From a virus: 31,318 nucleotides of DNA. A program made the position numbers and the translations under genes. The stretch lies in IMG/VR virus record IMGVR_UViG_3300025769_000507, positions 1 through 31,318 of that record; one strand, 5' to 3'. Position 1 is the stretch's first letter. The number at the start of each line of letters is the position of its first letter. Under the pieces are notes generated by a model. The model saw only the letters and a list, made by a program, of their open reading frames with translations. It was not told the DNA's origin and did not search any database. Shown here one piece after another: positions 7,483 through 14,186 of this stretch.

Positions 7483-7485
7483 TGT

Positions 7486-7686
7486 TTATATTTCCTTTCT
7501 TCTGCGATCTTTAAAACCTTCTTCGTTTAAGAAAGTTACGATCTTATCTTTATCCCATAAGGGACATGCTTTGATCACTTTATCGGGATCAGGTAACTTC
7601 CCCCAATATTTTAAACTAGCGACCTTCTTACGATCTAAGCCCGCTAGATCCGCGATCTCTGCAATACTTATTGGATCTATTTTCAT
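7486..7686 (-). CDS. Small HTH protein (MerR/excisionase-like)
   Basis: A 66-residue protein with SIAEIADLAGLDRKKVASLK (7-26), a clear helix-turn-helix, then YWGKLPDPDKVIKACPLWDK, the wing-like turn seen in MerR/AlpA/excisionase-type domains. No integrase is present in the window, so a regulator or replication accessory is more likely than an excisionase. It is preceded by a strong RNA-type inverted repeat (7702-7759) that may control it. A candidate to bind the repeated palindromic operators. Confidence 0.7.
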   Translation of the reverse strand: MKIDPISIAEIADLAGLDRKKVASLKYWGKLPDPDKVIKACPLWDKDKIVTFLNEEGFKDRRRKEI

Positions 7687-7701
7687 CTTATACCTTTCTA
7701 A

Positions 7702-7759
7702 TGCTTAAAGGGGGGCTGTTTAGGTGCGTTTCTGAAAGGAAACTACCCCCCGATAAGCA
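7702..7759 (-). promoter_or_regulatory. Structured intercistronic leader of the HTH gene
   Basis: Two 14-base arms, TGCTTATCGGGGGG and CCCCCCTTTAAGCA on the minus strand, pair except for a 2-base internal mismatch. Inside lies a smaller GTTTC-CTTTCA-GAAAC hairpin whose CCTTTC could pair with the downstream ribosome binding site GAAAGG (7698-7693). It fills the gap between the two genes and has no T-tract, so it looks like a translational control element, not a terminator. Confidence 0.55.
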
Positions 7760-7761
7760 AT

Positions 7762-8076
7762 CTAGCAATCTTCTTCGCTCATGATCTCATGAACATACTC
7801 GTCATCAAATTCAGATTTATTCATGATCCTTACTATCTGCGGGACGCCCTGTTTCTTTCCTTCTTCTCTTTGGAACTTTAGGCGCCACTTATCAAAAACT
7901 TCCATTGGGTTTTTATAACCGAAACAATTTAGATCAGCCATACCGATACACCTTAACTCTAGATCATCAGCAGGATCAAAAGTCTTGATCCCTTCTCTGT
8001 AATTGTTTTCGTATTCATAGACACCGAAAAGAAATCTGATAACTTCTTTCCCTTCTTGTCTTACTTGTATGATCAT
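7762..8076 (-). CDS. 104-aa hypothetical protein, first gene behind promoter P2
   Basis: Starts MIIQVRQEGKEVIRFLFGVY, a beta-rich N-terminus, then a helical part with NPMEVFDKWRLKFQREEGKK and an acidic end EIMSEEDC. Its leader GAAAGGAAACGAAATG is shared with the genes starting at 5661 and 8822. It stands between promoter P2 and the structured leader of the HTH gene, so it opens the replication operon. No family recognised. Confidence 0.72.
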   Translation of the reverse strand: MIIQVRQEGKEVIRFLFGVYEYENNYREGIKTFDPADDLELRCIGMADLNCFGYKNPMEVFDKWRLKFQREEGKKQGVPQIVRIMNKSEFDDEYVHEIMSEEDC

Positions 8077-8098
8077 TTCGTTTCCTTTCTTTTTACTT

Positions 8099-8127
8099 AG
8101 CTTAATCGTAGATTAATTTTATGACAA
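8099..8127 (-). promoter_or_regulatory. Promoter P2 with palindromic operator
   Basis: Minus strand: TTGTCA at 8127-8122, 5 bases, then a perfect 15-base palindrome TTAATC-TAC-GATTAA (8116-8102), overlapping the -10 position (TAAGCT, weak). ATG of the 104-aa gene is 25 bases beyond the palindrome. Architecture matches P1, P3 and P4. Confidence 0.7.
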
Positions 8128-8466
8128 CTACTTCCAATAATTATTAAAGTATTCTATTCCGCAATCAATACAGCAGACTTTTAAACTTTTTAGGTTGGGA
8201 AGTCCGTCATCAGATCCACTTACTAATAAAAGTGGATAAGAATAAAAGTTGTAACAAAGATCATGATCACAAACTTTATTAGTTTCATGATCTATTTCTG
8301 TTACAAAAGTTGGTTTTGTATATTTTTTTCTATTTGGTAATCGACCAAAAATTATTCTATATTCTTTGTGATCTTCGATCCAATTACCATAAAGACTTAT
8401 AGAAATATCTTTAGGATCATCATTTGATAAATCTGCTATATCCTTAATAATTTTATTTCTATTCAT
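8128..8466 (-). CDS. 112-aa hypothetical protein with C-terminal CCxxC
   Basis: Polar protein with KEYRIIFGRLPNRKKYTKPT in the middle and a cysteine/histidine set: CDHDLC near residues 65-70 and CCIDCG near 97-102, which could bind one zinc ion. Preceded by a TAATTAAAGATG junction with the 53-aa gene, so translation is probably coupled. It ends at the P2 promoter. No recognised family. Confidence 0.65.
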   Translation of the reverse strand: MNRNKIIKDIADLSNDDPKDISISLYGNWIEDHKEYRIIFGRLPNRKKYTKPTFVTEIDHETNKVCDHDLCYNFYSYPLLLVSGSDDGLPNLKSLKVCCIDCGIEYFNNYWK

Positions 8467-8472
8467 CTTTAA

Positions 8473-8634
8473 TTAAATACCTTTTATAATAAGATCATAT
8501 AAAGCTAATTGATCTGCTTTATATTCCCTGTTTATGTACGAGAATAACCCCGCTAATCGCGGGGTTATTTCTTTTATGATCCCTTTACCTAACAAGTGTC
8601 CAATTCGTTTTGTACTTGGGATCAATTCTTTCAT
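8473..8634 (-). CDS. 53-aa hypothetical protein carrying an internal palindrome
   Basis: Begins MKELIPSTKRIGHLLGKGII and ends YDLIIKGI. The start is an ATGA overlap with the upstream gene and has a GGGGAAATATT ribosome binding site. Codons about 22-31 contain a perfect 11-bp inverted repeat (8543-8569). Unless noted, that repeat would be taken for a terminator in an empty gap, but the frame runs through it. Helical and basic; no family recognised. Confidence 0.65.
   Translation of the reverse strand: MKELIPSTKRIGHLLGKGIIKEITPRLAGLFSYINREYKADQLALYDLIIKGI
8543..8569. repeat. Perfect 11-bp inverted repeat inside a small gene
   Basis: AATAACCCCGC and GCGGGGTTATT are separated by 5 bases (TAATC). 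It would form a very stable GC-core hairpin. On the plus strand it is followed by TTTCTTTTATG, on the minus strand by CTCG, so any termination would work better against the gene direction. It lies within codons of the 53-aa gene. Confidence 0.8.
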
Positions 8635-8822
8635 AATATTTCCCCTTTATGATTAAGACCGTATAAGTCTTGTTGAGATTTTAAAGGTAATCTTCTACAG
8701 GTAACGCACCTGTAATATTTCTTAGAAAAAAATTCATAAGTTTCATACGAATAGTATTGATTTACAAATTTTTCTAATTTACCTGTACAGGCTATACCTT
8801 TTATAGATCTTAAACATTTCAT
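8631..8822 (-). CDS. 63-aa zinc-finger-like protein, first gene behind promoter P3
   Basis: Basic protein with Cys3 and Cys12 in the N-terminus and CVTC at 41-44, a likely single zinc site, and aromatic NQYYSYETYEFFSKKYYRC between them. An upstream ATG at 8837 lies in the same frame, but the five codons in between are the ribosome binding site AAAGGAAACGAA, so 8822 is preferred. Ends in an ATGA overlap with the 53-aa gene. Function unknown. Confidence 0.65.
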   Translation of the reverse strand: MKCLRSIKGIACTGKLEKFVNQYYSYETYEFFSKKYYRCVTCRRLPLKSQQDLYGLNHKGEIL

Positions 8823-8844
8823 TTCGTTTCCTTTCATACCTATT

Positions 8845-8873
8845 AGATTAACCTAAGATTAAAAAGGTTACAA
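8845..8873 (-). promoter_or_regulatory. Promoter P3 with palindromic operator
   Basis: Minus strand: TTGTAA at 8873-8868, 5 bases, then TTAATC-TTA-GGTTAA (8862-8848), with TAATCT in the -10 position at a 17-base spacing. ATG of the 63-aa gene is 25 bases further on, the same distance as in P2. Confidence 0.68.
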
Positions 8874-8891
8874 GTTATTTAAAGTAATTAT

Positions 8892-9332
8892 TTATAAGTT
8901 TTTAAGATCCCAACAGGATCTAGAAGGGTACCAATGATACCAACCATGTCCGTATCTATTTACAGTATCGTTTTTGATCAGCCAACTTGCAACAGCGACA
9001 GACACTCTAACATCAGTTCTCTCGCTTGTGATCTTTAGTTTTGGTGCTAACCAATCCCACCAAGTACGATTGTTAAATTGTAGGATCCCTAGATCGTTGG
9101 ATCCGTCTTTGTTTTCGTTATATGCTGTAGGTTTTCCGCTACTTTCACAAAAAGCGATCCGCAGGATCTTCCCTAGATCTTCAGGATCTTCAAAGTATTC
9201 ATGGAATAGATCTACATAATCTTCCATGTGATAGATCATTTCATTATGTTTTCTGCAATCCCAATAGAAATTCAAGCTGTCAGGTGTTATTGGGGACGCT
9301 AACGCACAAGCTATAAGAACTTCAGCAATCAA
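8892..9332 (-). CDS. Exported lysozyme/transglycosylase-like enzyme
   Basis: Probable peptidoglycan-degrading enzyme for lysis. The catalytic Glu lies in ILRIAFCESSGKPTAYN (Glu63), followed by SNDLGILQFNNRTWWDWLAP, the lysozyme-like/SLT fold signature. A C-terminal GHGWYHWYPSRSCW follows. The TTG start at 9332 gives an N-terminus LIAEVLIACALASPITPD that resembles a signal peptide, so the protein may be exported by the host. No good ribosome binding site precedes TTG; translation may be coupled to the 48-aa gene 6 bases upstream. An internal ATG at residue 32 is the alternative. Confidence 0.75.
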   Translation of the reverse strand: MIAEVLIACALASPITPDSLNFYWDCRKHNEMIYHMEDYVDLFHEYFEDPEDLGKILRIAFCESSGKPTAYNENKDGSNDLGILQFNNRTWWDWLAPKLKITSERTDVRVSVAVASWLIKNDTVNRYGHGWYHWYPSRSCWDLKNL

Positions 9333-9338
9333 ACTGTT

Positions 9339-9485
9339 CTACTTGCTAGCTAATGCAGGATCTAGATCATTTATCCTAGTAATTCCGACCTTTAGATCTT
9401 CTGTGATCCAATTTCCCTGATCGTCATTATATATGATCTTTGTCTTGATCCCGTCGTTTTCTAAGCCAAAAAATGTTTTCGCCAT
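9339..9485 (-). CDS. 48-aa hypothetical protein before the lysozyme
   Basis: Begins MAKTFFGLENDGIKTKIIYN, then QGNWITEDLKVGITRINDLD and ends ALASK. The stop is only 6 bases from the lysozyme TTG. No Shine-Dalgarno sequence precedes the ATG; an AATC-TAA-GATT palindrome (9497-9507) lies just upstream, related to the operators. Possibly leaderless. Function unknown. Confidence 0.6.
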   Translation of the reverse strand: MAKTFFGLENDGIKTKIIYNDDQGNWITEDLKVGITRINDLDPALASK

Positions 9486-9510
9486 ATAATAATTATAATC
9501 TAAGATTTAT

Positions 9511-10587
9511 TTATTTTTCCAAATTTATTAAATATTCAGAAGTTACGCCTGATCCGTCTTTTCCAAACAATAAGAACTGACATGGACGCCCCATGCTTGC
9601 TAATTGTTCTTGTGCAAAAGTGTTATAACTCTCTGTAGATCCGTTAACCCATACCCTAGTGTCGTTAATATACATCGTTGTAGGCGTGTGATAGTGTCCA
9701 CAAACAGCATAATCAAAGTCTTCCATAAGTCCGTTAGACGCCAAAGCCTTCCAACCTAAAATCTTTTTATTATAACCATACCAAGCGATCCCACCAAAAC
9801 CCCTGATCTGATCCCCATGAAATAAGAAAAAGCGTAGTTTTTCGCCTAGTTCAGCTACGGTGTACCAATTTCTTTCGCCTTCCCCGTCAGGACTATTGAA
9901 GGTTATTCTTTTCTGATCCTTATAAGCAAGCTCTAAGATCTTATAAAGCATGCGATCAGCGTTAGTTTCAGGGTTATAAGATCTTCTAGATTTACCACCC
10001 AAAGCACCATGATTACCTATAACTAAATGACAATCTACTTCTTCAAACTCTGCTAGTAACTTATCTAAAAAACCGATCATAATTCTTGGTGCGTCGATTG
10101 TTACTTGTCTATATAAAGAACTATCGATCAAGTGTTCTTGACCTGCGAAAATCAACTCGCCTTCTACAATGTCGCCTAGCACTAAAACAGCTACTTTCTT
10201 TACAGGAAAAGACTTACGCTTGATCCTAGCGATGTTTATGATCTTATCTGCGTACCTTAATACTCTTTCTTCTGCTATTTCTGTATTGTAATCAGGTGTA
10301 ACTTTGGCTAATTGTATGTCAGAAAGTAAGGCTATTGCTACTTCTTCCTGTCCTTTTCTACGATCTCTAGGCGGAACTTTAACTTTAGGGATCTCTATTA
10401 GGCTTAAATTGTCTTTGACAGCTTGATAAACAGCGTTAACTAGATCCTGTTTCTTGTGTTTAGCGTTCTCTAAGGACTTTAAAACTCTTCTGTTAGTTGC
10501 TTTTAGTTCTTTATTTTCTCTTTCTAGTTTCTCTACATGTTCTTCCTGAAACTGATCAATCGTCTTTTTTGTTTTTTTCTTTGTCAT
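9511..10587 (-). CDS. Metallophosphoesterase with N-terminal coiled coil
   Basis: Calcineurin-like phosphoesterase, probably a nuclease or phosphatase acting on nucleic acid. After a basic N-terminus and coiled coil (about 12-45) come all five metal motifs: LLSDIQL (Asp90), GDIVEGE (138-144), GNHG (191-194), HGD (257-259) and GHYH (297-300). ATG at 10587 is preferred over TTG at 10608; it overlaps the preceding gene by 32 bases. Sits among lysis genes, yet the fold suits DNA processing such as the SbcD/Mre11 group; it could partner the Rad52-like protein. Substrate cannot be told from sequence. Confidence 0.85.
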   Translation of the reverse strand: MTKKKTKKTIDQFQEEHVEKLERENKELKATNRRVLKSLENAKHKKQDLVNAVYQAVKDNLSLIEIPKVKVPPRDRRKGQEEVAIALLSDIQLAKVTPDYNTEIAEERVLRYADKIINIARIKRKSFPVKKVAVLVLGDIVEGELIFAGQEHLIDSSLYRQVTIDAPRIMIGFLDKLLAEFEEVDCHLVIGNHGALGGKSRRSYNPETNADRMLYKILELAYKDQKRITFNSPDGEGERNWYTVAELGEKLRFFLFHGDQIRGFGGIAWYGYNKKILGWKALASNGLMEDFDYAVCGHYHTPTTMYINDTRVWVNGSTESYNTFAQEQLASMGRPCQFLLFGKDGSGVTSEYLINLEK

Positions 10588-10816
10588 ACTGCGTAAAATA
10601 CCTTTCAATAGAGTTTCTTGATATAGTCCACCCGCAACCGTCTTCAGCAGTTAACCAATCTATTATGGCTTGTCTTCTGTAGCCATTGTCATAATGTTCT
10701 AATGCTTTATTCCACTCTTTAAAAGTTTTTTCGCTTTTTAGATAGTATTTAGTATTAGATTGATGTATCAAGCTACTAGGATTTTCTTTAATAAATTCGT
10801 CAAAAGATTTAGACAC
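10556..10816 (-). CDS. 86-aa helix-turn-helix-like protein
   Basis: Starts at GTG with AGAAGGG 5 bases upstream. The C-terminal half, GYRRQAIIDWLTAEDGCGWT then ISRNSIERYFTQYDKEK, looks like a helix-turn-helix with recognition helix, similar to small phage DNA-binding or terminase-like domains. Its 3' end overlaps the phosphoesterase start, so the two may act together. Preceded by a variant of the palindromic operator at 10834-10848. Confidence 0.6.
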   Translation of the reverse strand: MSKSFDEFIKENPSSLIHQSNTKYYLKSEKTFKEWNKALEHYDNGYRRQAIIDWLTAEDGCGWTISRNSIERYFTQYDKEKNKKDD

Positions 10817-10833
10817 GCTAGCCCTTCTGTTGT

Positions 10834-10848
10834 TTAATCGTAGTTTAA
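10834..10848. promoter_or_regulatory. Variant palindromic operator
   Basis: Minus-strand TTAAAC-TAC-GATTAA differs by one base from a perfect copy of the P1-P4 palindrome. It lies 18 bases before the GTG of the 86-aa gene. No TTG-type -35 is at the expected place, so it may be a regulator site without the same promoter. Confidence 0.4.
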
Positions 10849-10899
10849 TAGAAAGGTGCGTAGATCCTAGTATTTATATAAGATATTATTACGAGATTG

Positions 10900-11082
10900 T
10901 TACATTAAAACTGTTATCAAAGTTGCAATAGATATACCCGCTATGATCCAACCGTAGATCTCTTGTCTTGTTGGGCGTGTAGCTAGATCCTTTTGGATCT
11001 GATCTAACTTTTCAAATAGCTTTTCTATATCTTTCATCACTTTATTGATCATCTCTTTTTGTGTATATCCGTTATCCGACAT
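10900..11082 (-). CDS. XhlA/holin-like membrane protein
   Basis: A 60-residue protein: a charged helix or coiled coil (QKEMINKVMKDIEKLFEKLD), then TRPTRQEIYG and a C-terminal membrane segment WIIAGISIATLITVLM. This one-anchor layout matches XhlA-type lysis accessory proteins that assist holins. ATG at 11082 is preferred to 11097 because the upstream 29-aa reading frame ends there with an 11-base overlap. It lies between other small membrane proteins and the lysozyme. Confidence 0.62.
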   Translation of the reverse strand: MSDNGYTQKEMINKVMKDIEKLFEKLDQIQKDLATRPTRQEIYGWIIAGISIATLITVLM

Positions 11083-11161
11083 GACTAAAATATCCATGCT
11101 TACAGTTACATAAAGTAATATATGTACCGTTTTCGTTTACATAAGTTTTACAAGATGTCAT
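11072..11161 (-). CDS. Possible 29-aa Cys-containing peptide
   Basis: Begins MTSCKTYVNENGTYITLCNC and ends GYFSHVG, with three Cys and two His that could hold a metal. It fills the gap between two small membrane-protein genes and overlaps the next gene by 11 bases. No strong ribosome binding site. Uncertain, but the compact packing of the region favours it. Confidence 0.35.
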   Translation of the reverse strand: MTSCKTYVNENGTYITLCNCKHGYFSHVG

Positions 11162-11291
11162 CTTTATCGATCCAATCCCACTCTTTAAATTTAGCGATGT
11201 TTCTTTCTATCTTATCAATTTTAAAGATCATAAAAAGCATTATCTTAAAAATAAAATAAATAGATACAACACCCATAAAAAAATTTTCCAT
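11148..11291 (-). CDS. 47-aa single-span membrane protein
   Basis: N-terminal hydrophobic segment FFMGVVSIYFIFKIMLFMIF (4-23) followed by a charged helix with KIDKIERNIAKFKEWDW. An AGAAAGTGAG site precedes the ATG. One of several small membrane proteins stacked in the lysis region; it could be a holin, antiholin or spanin-like helper. Gram type of the host cannot be read from it. Confidence 0.55.
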   Translation of the reverse strand: MENFFMGVVSIYFIFKIMLFMIFKIDKIERNIAKFKEWDWIDKDDIL

Positions 11292-11299
11292 TGTTATTC

Positions 11300-11557
11300 T
11301 CACTTTCTAAAATTTATTGTTAGCAACCATACGACTAATGATCCTAGTATGGCTAGTCCAATTATTGATCTAGAACTTCCTGTCATGCTAAACCAAGCAA
11401 TAAAAAATCCTAAGATCGTAAATGTTTGGATCACAAGTTCCCTAGTTATTTTTTTCAACCAAGATCCAAGCCATTTAAAAACTTTTATTATATTTATTTT
11501 AGGTACCTTTATCTTAGGTAACTTAGGTGCGTTTAATTTAGGTAAATTAAACTTCAT
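11300..11557 (-). CDS. 85-aa two-span membrane protein, holin candidate
   Basis: Basic N-terminus with a KLxAPKLPKIKVPKI repeat-like stretch, an amphipathic helix KVFKWLGSWLKKI, then two membrane segments (about 44-58 and 64-80) and a basic end NFRK. The size, charge and two spans fit a class II-like holin. Its ATG overlaps the stop of the 751-aa surface protein (TAATG). No named family recognised. Confidence 0.62.
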   Translation of the reverse strand: MKFNLPKLNAPKLPKIKVPKINIIKVFKWLGSWLKKITRELVIQTFTILGFFIAWFSMTGSSRSIIGLAILGSLVVWLLTINFRK

Positions 11558-13812
11558 TAAAAATTCCTTCTAAAAGGGATCGCACTTGCACTAATGATCT
11601 GACTAGCAATAATAACAGGGATCGTAGTTTCCCTAGCTTTAGCCTTCTGATCTTCCGTCATGTCCGATCCGATTTCTCTAATGTTTATTTCAGATAAATC
11701 TACATCAATAATAGCACCGATCGGATCTGCTATAAACTCTTCTACTTGAATTTCTACGACAACATCAGCAACGGTAAAATTCTCTACATCTTTATTATCT
11801 TCTGAAGTTGCTCTCTCTACATATTCTTCAACAGCTTTACTTATATTCTCGTCTTTTTCGGCGCTCTCTGCTAGGATCTCTAGATCTTCTGCACCCTGTA
11901 CGCCTAATACTTCAGCTACAACTTCTTTTTCTTCTGTAGATAATGTTTCAACAGTTTTAACTTCGGTAACTTTATTTACTACAGCTTGGACTACTTTCTG
12001 TGTTTGTTTATCTGCAACTGCTAAAGATTGTACTTCTACAGTTGAAACCTGTTCTAAGACTTCGATCTGCTCTTCTTGATCAAGAGTTTCTACAAATTCT
12101 TCGATCTGTTCTTCTAATTCTTCTTCATATTCTTCTAATTCTTCTTCTGATAGATCTTCTAATTGTTCTTGATCAAGTACTTCTACTACTTCTTCTAGAT
12201 CAATAATCTCTTGAATTACTTCTTCAACTACAGCTACTACAAGTTCTACTTCTTCTTCTGTTAAATCTTCTATTTCTTTTTCTTTTATTTCTTCAAATTC
12301 TTCTTTTGTGATTTCTTCAGGAAGGATCTCTTGTAATATTTCTTCTTCTATCTCTTCTATTTCTTCTTCTAATTCAATAATTTTTTCTTCGATCTCTTCT
12401 TCGATTTCTATAATTTCTTCTTCTATTTCTATGATCTCTTCTTCTTCAGGCTCAATTATGATCACAATTTCATTAAATTCGTCTTCTTCTATTACAAATT
12501 CTTCTAAATCTAATTCATTTAACTCTTCAATTACTTTAATAATCTCTTCTTTTTCTTCATCAGATAGATCTAATTCAGGATCAAACTCAACTTCTATGAT
12601 CTCTTCTTCTATTATTTCTAGATCTTTTAGATCTTCTTCAGCTTTAAGATCTATTTCTTCGATCTCTTCATCAGTAAGATCTTCAATTATTATGATCTCT
12701 TCTTCTATAATTTCTTCTTCTATGATCTCTTCTTCTATGATCTCAATGTCTTCTAATTCTTCTTCTATGATCTCAAAACAATCGCCCCTTTCTATTTGTG
12801 CGTCTGTCATATAACAGCCGTACTCTTCTTCGTTTTTCTTTCTTTCTTGATCTCTTTGCGCGTCGCCCTGCTCTATTTGTTCTTCAGTATATTCAACTTC
12901 TTCATCGCCGATCATAACAGTAACTTTTTCAGGCTCGGGCGGTGGTGGTGGTGGTGGGGGTGGCGGGGCTATCGTAGTCGTCGTAGTTGTCGGCGGAATA
13001 GTAGTAGTAGTCGTCGATGTAGTCGTAGTTGGCGGGATCGTCGTAGTAGTCGTAGATGTAGTAGTTGTACTCGTAGTCGTCGTCGTAGATGTAGTAGTCG
13101 TAGTTTCAGGCGGTAAAGTAGTCGTTGTCGTGGTGCTAGTTGTTGTTGTCGTACTAGATGTACTTGTAGTACTGCTAGTAGTACTACTTGTAGTCGATGA
13201 AGTAGTTGTTGAAGTAGTTGTAGTAGTCGTTCCATTATCATAAGTATAATAAATATTATCTATTAAGTACCAATCCCCGTTAGTATCACTTGCACCGTCT
13301 ATAACAATTTCTGTTATATAAGTATCTTGAACAGTTAGAGTTAATGTGTTTTGTACATAGTTACTATCTACGACATTAGTAGTCATAGTAAAAGTAGCTG
13401 AAGATCCATTATCATAATAGACCGTGCCTGATCCTGAAGTTTCCCTAGCACCATAAACAAAGCCTACTTCTGTTATTTGTTTCTGATCAGAACTAGGAAA
13501 AGCGATCGTAAGATCGTCTGTACTTGATCTAATTCCTAGCTGATAACGATCAGATCCAAAGTAATTAGATCCAAAACAATCAAGATCTTCTATATAGATC
13601 CCCCCTGTATTCTGTGTATCTGCACAAGATCCACTATTGATCGCAGTTACAGCAGTATCAGAAGATCCATAAAGGACATCTATATCCTGATTTATTTGAT
13701 GATTATTAAAATTTTCTGTTGTTGTTACTTCTTCAGCAAGTAAAACGGGTACAGGAATTACTAAAAATACGACAAGAAGTAATCTAACAAGTGTATTAAA
13801 CCGATAGATCAC
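11557..13812 (-). CDS. 751-aa secreted surface protein with Thr-rich stalk and Glu/Ile-rich region
   Basis: Signal peptide at 1-26 (LLLVVFLVIPVPVLLAEE), then a beta-rich domain at about 27-192 with two Cys (63, 79) and an ending WYLIDNIYY reminiscent of carbohydrate-binding jelly rolls. Residues 194-281 are nearly all Thr/Ser with LPP and IPP breaks, 283-292 are Pro. After a short DxQxxxGD-containing part with Cys333 and Cys345 comes a very acidic Glu/Ile/Leu-rich region to about 610, then a mixed C-terminal domain ending in a hydrophobic TTIPVIIASQIISASAIP and RRNF. It looks exported to the host surface or placed on the virion. It sits among holin genes, not with tail genes. No family recognised; Thr/Pro stalks are typical of actinobacterial secreted proteins. 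Confidence 0.8.
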   Translation of the reverse strand: MIYRFNTLVRLLLVVFLVIPVPVLLAEEVTTTENFNNHQINQDIDVLYGSSDTAVTAINSGSCADTQNTGGIYIEDLDCFGSNYFGSDRYQLGIRSSTDDLTIAFPSSDQKQITEVGFVYGARETSGSGTVYYDNGSSATFTMTTNVVDSNYVQNTLTLTVQDTYITEIVIDGASDTNGDWYLIDNIYYTYDNGTTTTTTSTTTSSTTSSTTSSTTSTSSTTTTTSTTTTTTLPPETTTTTSTTTTTSTTTTSTTTTTIPPTTTTSTTTTTIPPTTTTTTIAPPPPPPPPPPEPEKVTVMIGDEEVEYTEEQIEQGDAQRDQERKKNEEEYGCYMTDAQIERGDCFEIIEEELEDIEIIEEEIIEEEIIEEEIIIIEDLTDEEIEEIDLKAEEDLKDLEIIEEEIIEVEFDPELDLSDEEKEEIIKVIEELNELDLEEFVIEEDEFNEIVIIIEPEEEEIIEIEEEIIEIEEEIEEKIIELEEEIEEIEEEILQEILPEEITKEEFEEIKEKEIEDLTEEEVELVVAVVEEVIQEIIDLEEVVEVLDQEQLEDLSEEELEEYEEELEEQIEEFVETLDQEEQIEVLEQVSTVEVQSLAVADKQTQKVVQAVVNKVTEVKTVETLSTEEKEVVAEVLGVQGAEDLEILAESAEKDENISKAVEEYVERATSEDNKDVENFTVADVVVEIQVEEFIADPIGAIIDVDLSEINIREIGSDMTEDQKAKARETTIPVIIASQIISASAIPFRRNF

Positions 13813-13831
13813 TCAAATTCTTTTTAAAGAA

Positions 13832-14050
13832 TTATGCGTCGAAAGTTGTTGCAGGCTTATACTGCTCTAACGCATGCTGAAGAACTGTCAATGTTGATGT
13901 AGCGAAGGACACCATTAACACTTGTAATAGATCCGCGTCAATAATTCCTGTCTGTGCTGACAAATAAACACCTATTGCAGATTGTAATCCTGTTCGTAAA
14001 GCCTTTACGATCATAAATTTCCAATATGCTTTCCAATTTTTCTTAGCCAT
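13832..14050 (-). CDS. Holin, r1t-like
   Basis: A 72-residue protein with basic N-terminus MAKKNWKAYWKFMIVKALRT, a first hydrophobic helix GLQSAIGVYLSAQTGI, then DADLLQVLMVSFATSTLTVL as second span, and a polar end. The layout and residues resemble the r1t/actinophage holin family. It would form membrane lesions to release or activate the lysozyme. TAATG overlap with the zinc-ribbon gene upstream. Confidence 0.7.
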   Translation of the reverse strand: MAKKNWKAYWKFMIVKALRTGLQSAIGVYLSAQTGIIDADLLQVLMVSFATSTLTVLQHALEQYKPATTFDA

Positions 14051-14172
14051 TATTCTTCTTCTACCTTTCCGAATTGCCTTTTATTGAAGTGAATACACTT
14101 TTTATTAAGACACTTCCAAGCACCTTTAACATAAACTAAAGATATATTACATCTTGGGCAGTTGATACCCAT
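14050..14172 (-). CDS. 40-aa zinc-ribbon microprotein
   Basis: MGINCPRCNISLVYVKGAWK begins the protein; CPRC at 5-8 and CLNKKC at 21-26 make a classical zinc-ribbon, here with the second pair spaced CxxxxC. Coupled by TAATG to the holin gene. Similar minimal ribbons are common in phages. Function unknown. Confidence 0.7.
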   Translation of the reverse strand: MGINCPRCNISLVYVKGAWKCLNKKCIHFNKRQFGKVEEE

Positions 14173-14186
14173 AGTATTTAACCTTT

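Noticed and set aside
7486-7686. Excisionase as evidence of lysogeny
   Set aside because: The HTH type also occurs in regulators, and no integrase, repressor pair or attachment site is seen in a nearly complete genome.
8538-8580. Hairpin taken as an ordinary terminator in an intergenic gap
   Set aside because: A 53-codon gene with proper start and coupling passes through it, and the minus-strand side lacks a T-tract.
12308-12814. Plus-strand open frame, Ser-rich, 168 codons
   Set aside because: It is the mirror of the Glu/Ile-rich tract: GAA and ATT codons read backwards give TTC, AAT and, shifted, Ser codons. No start signal or neighbour on that strand.
13005-13235. Trinucleotide repeat as a slippage or phase-variation tract
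   Set aside because: Thr codons ACT, ACG, ACA and ACC and Ser codons are mixed, so there is no long uniform repeat to slip.
12796-13241. Other frames over the Thr/Pro-rich tract on both strands (Arg-, Ser-, Leu- or Gln-rich)
   Set aside because: Low-complexity ACN and CCN codons leave all frames open. The 751-aa frame has the signal peptide and folded domains.
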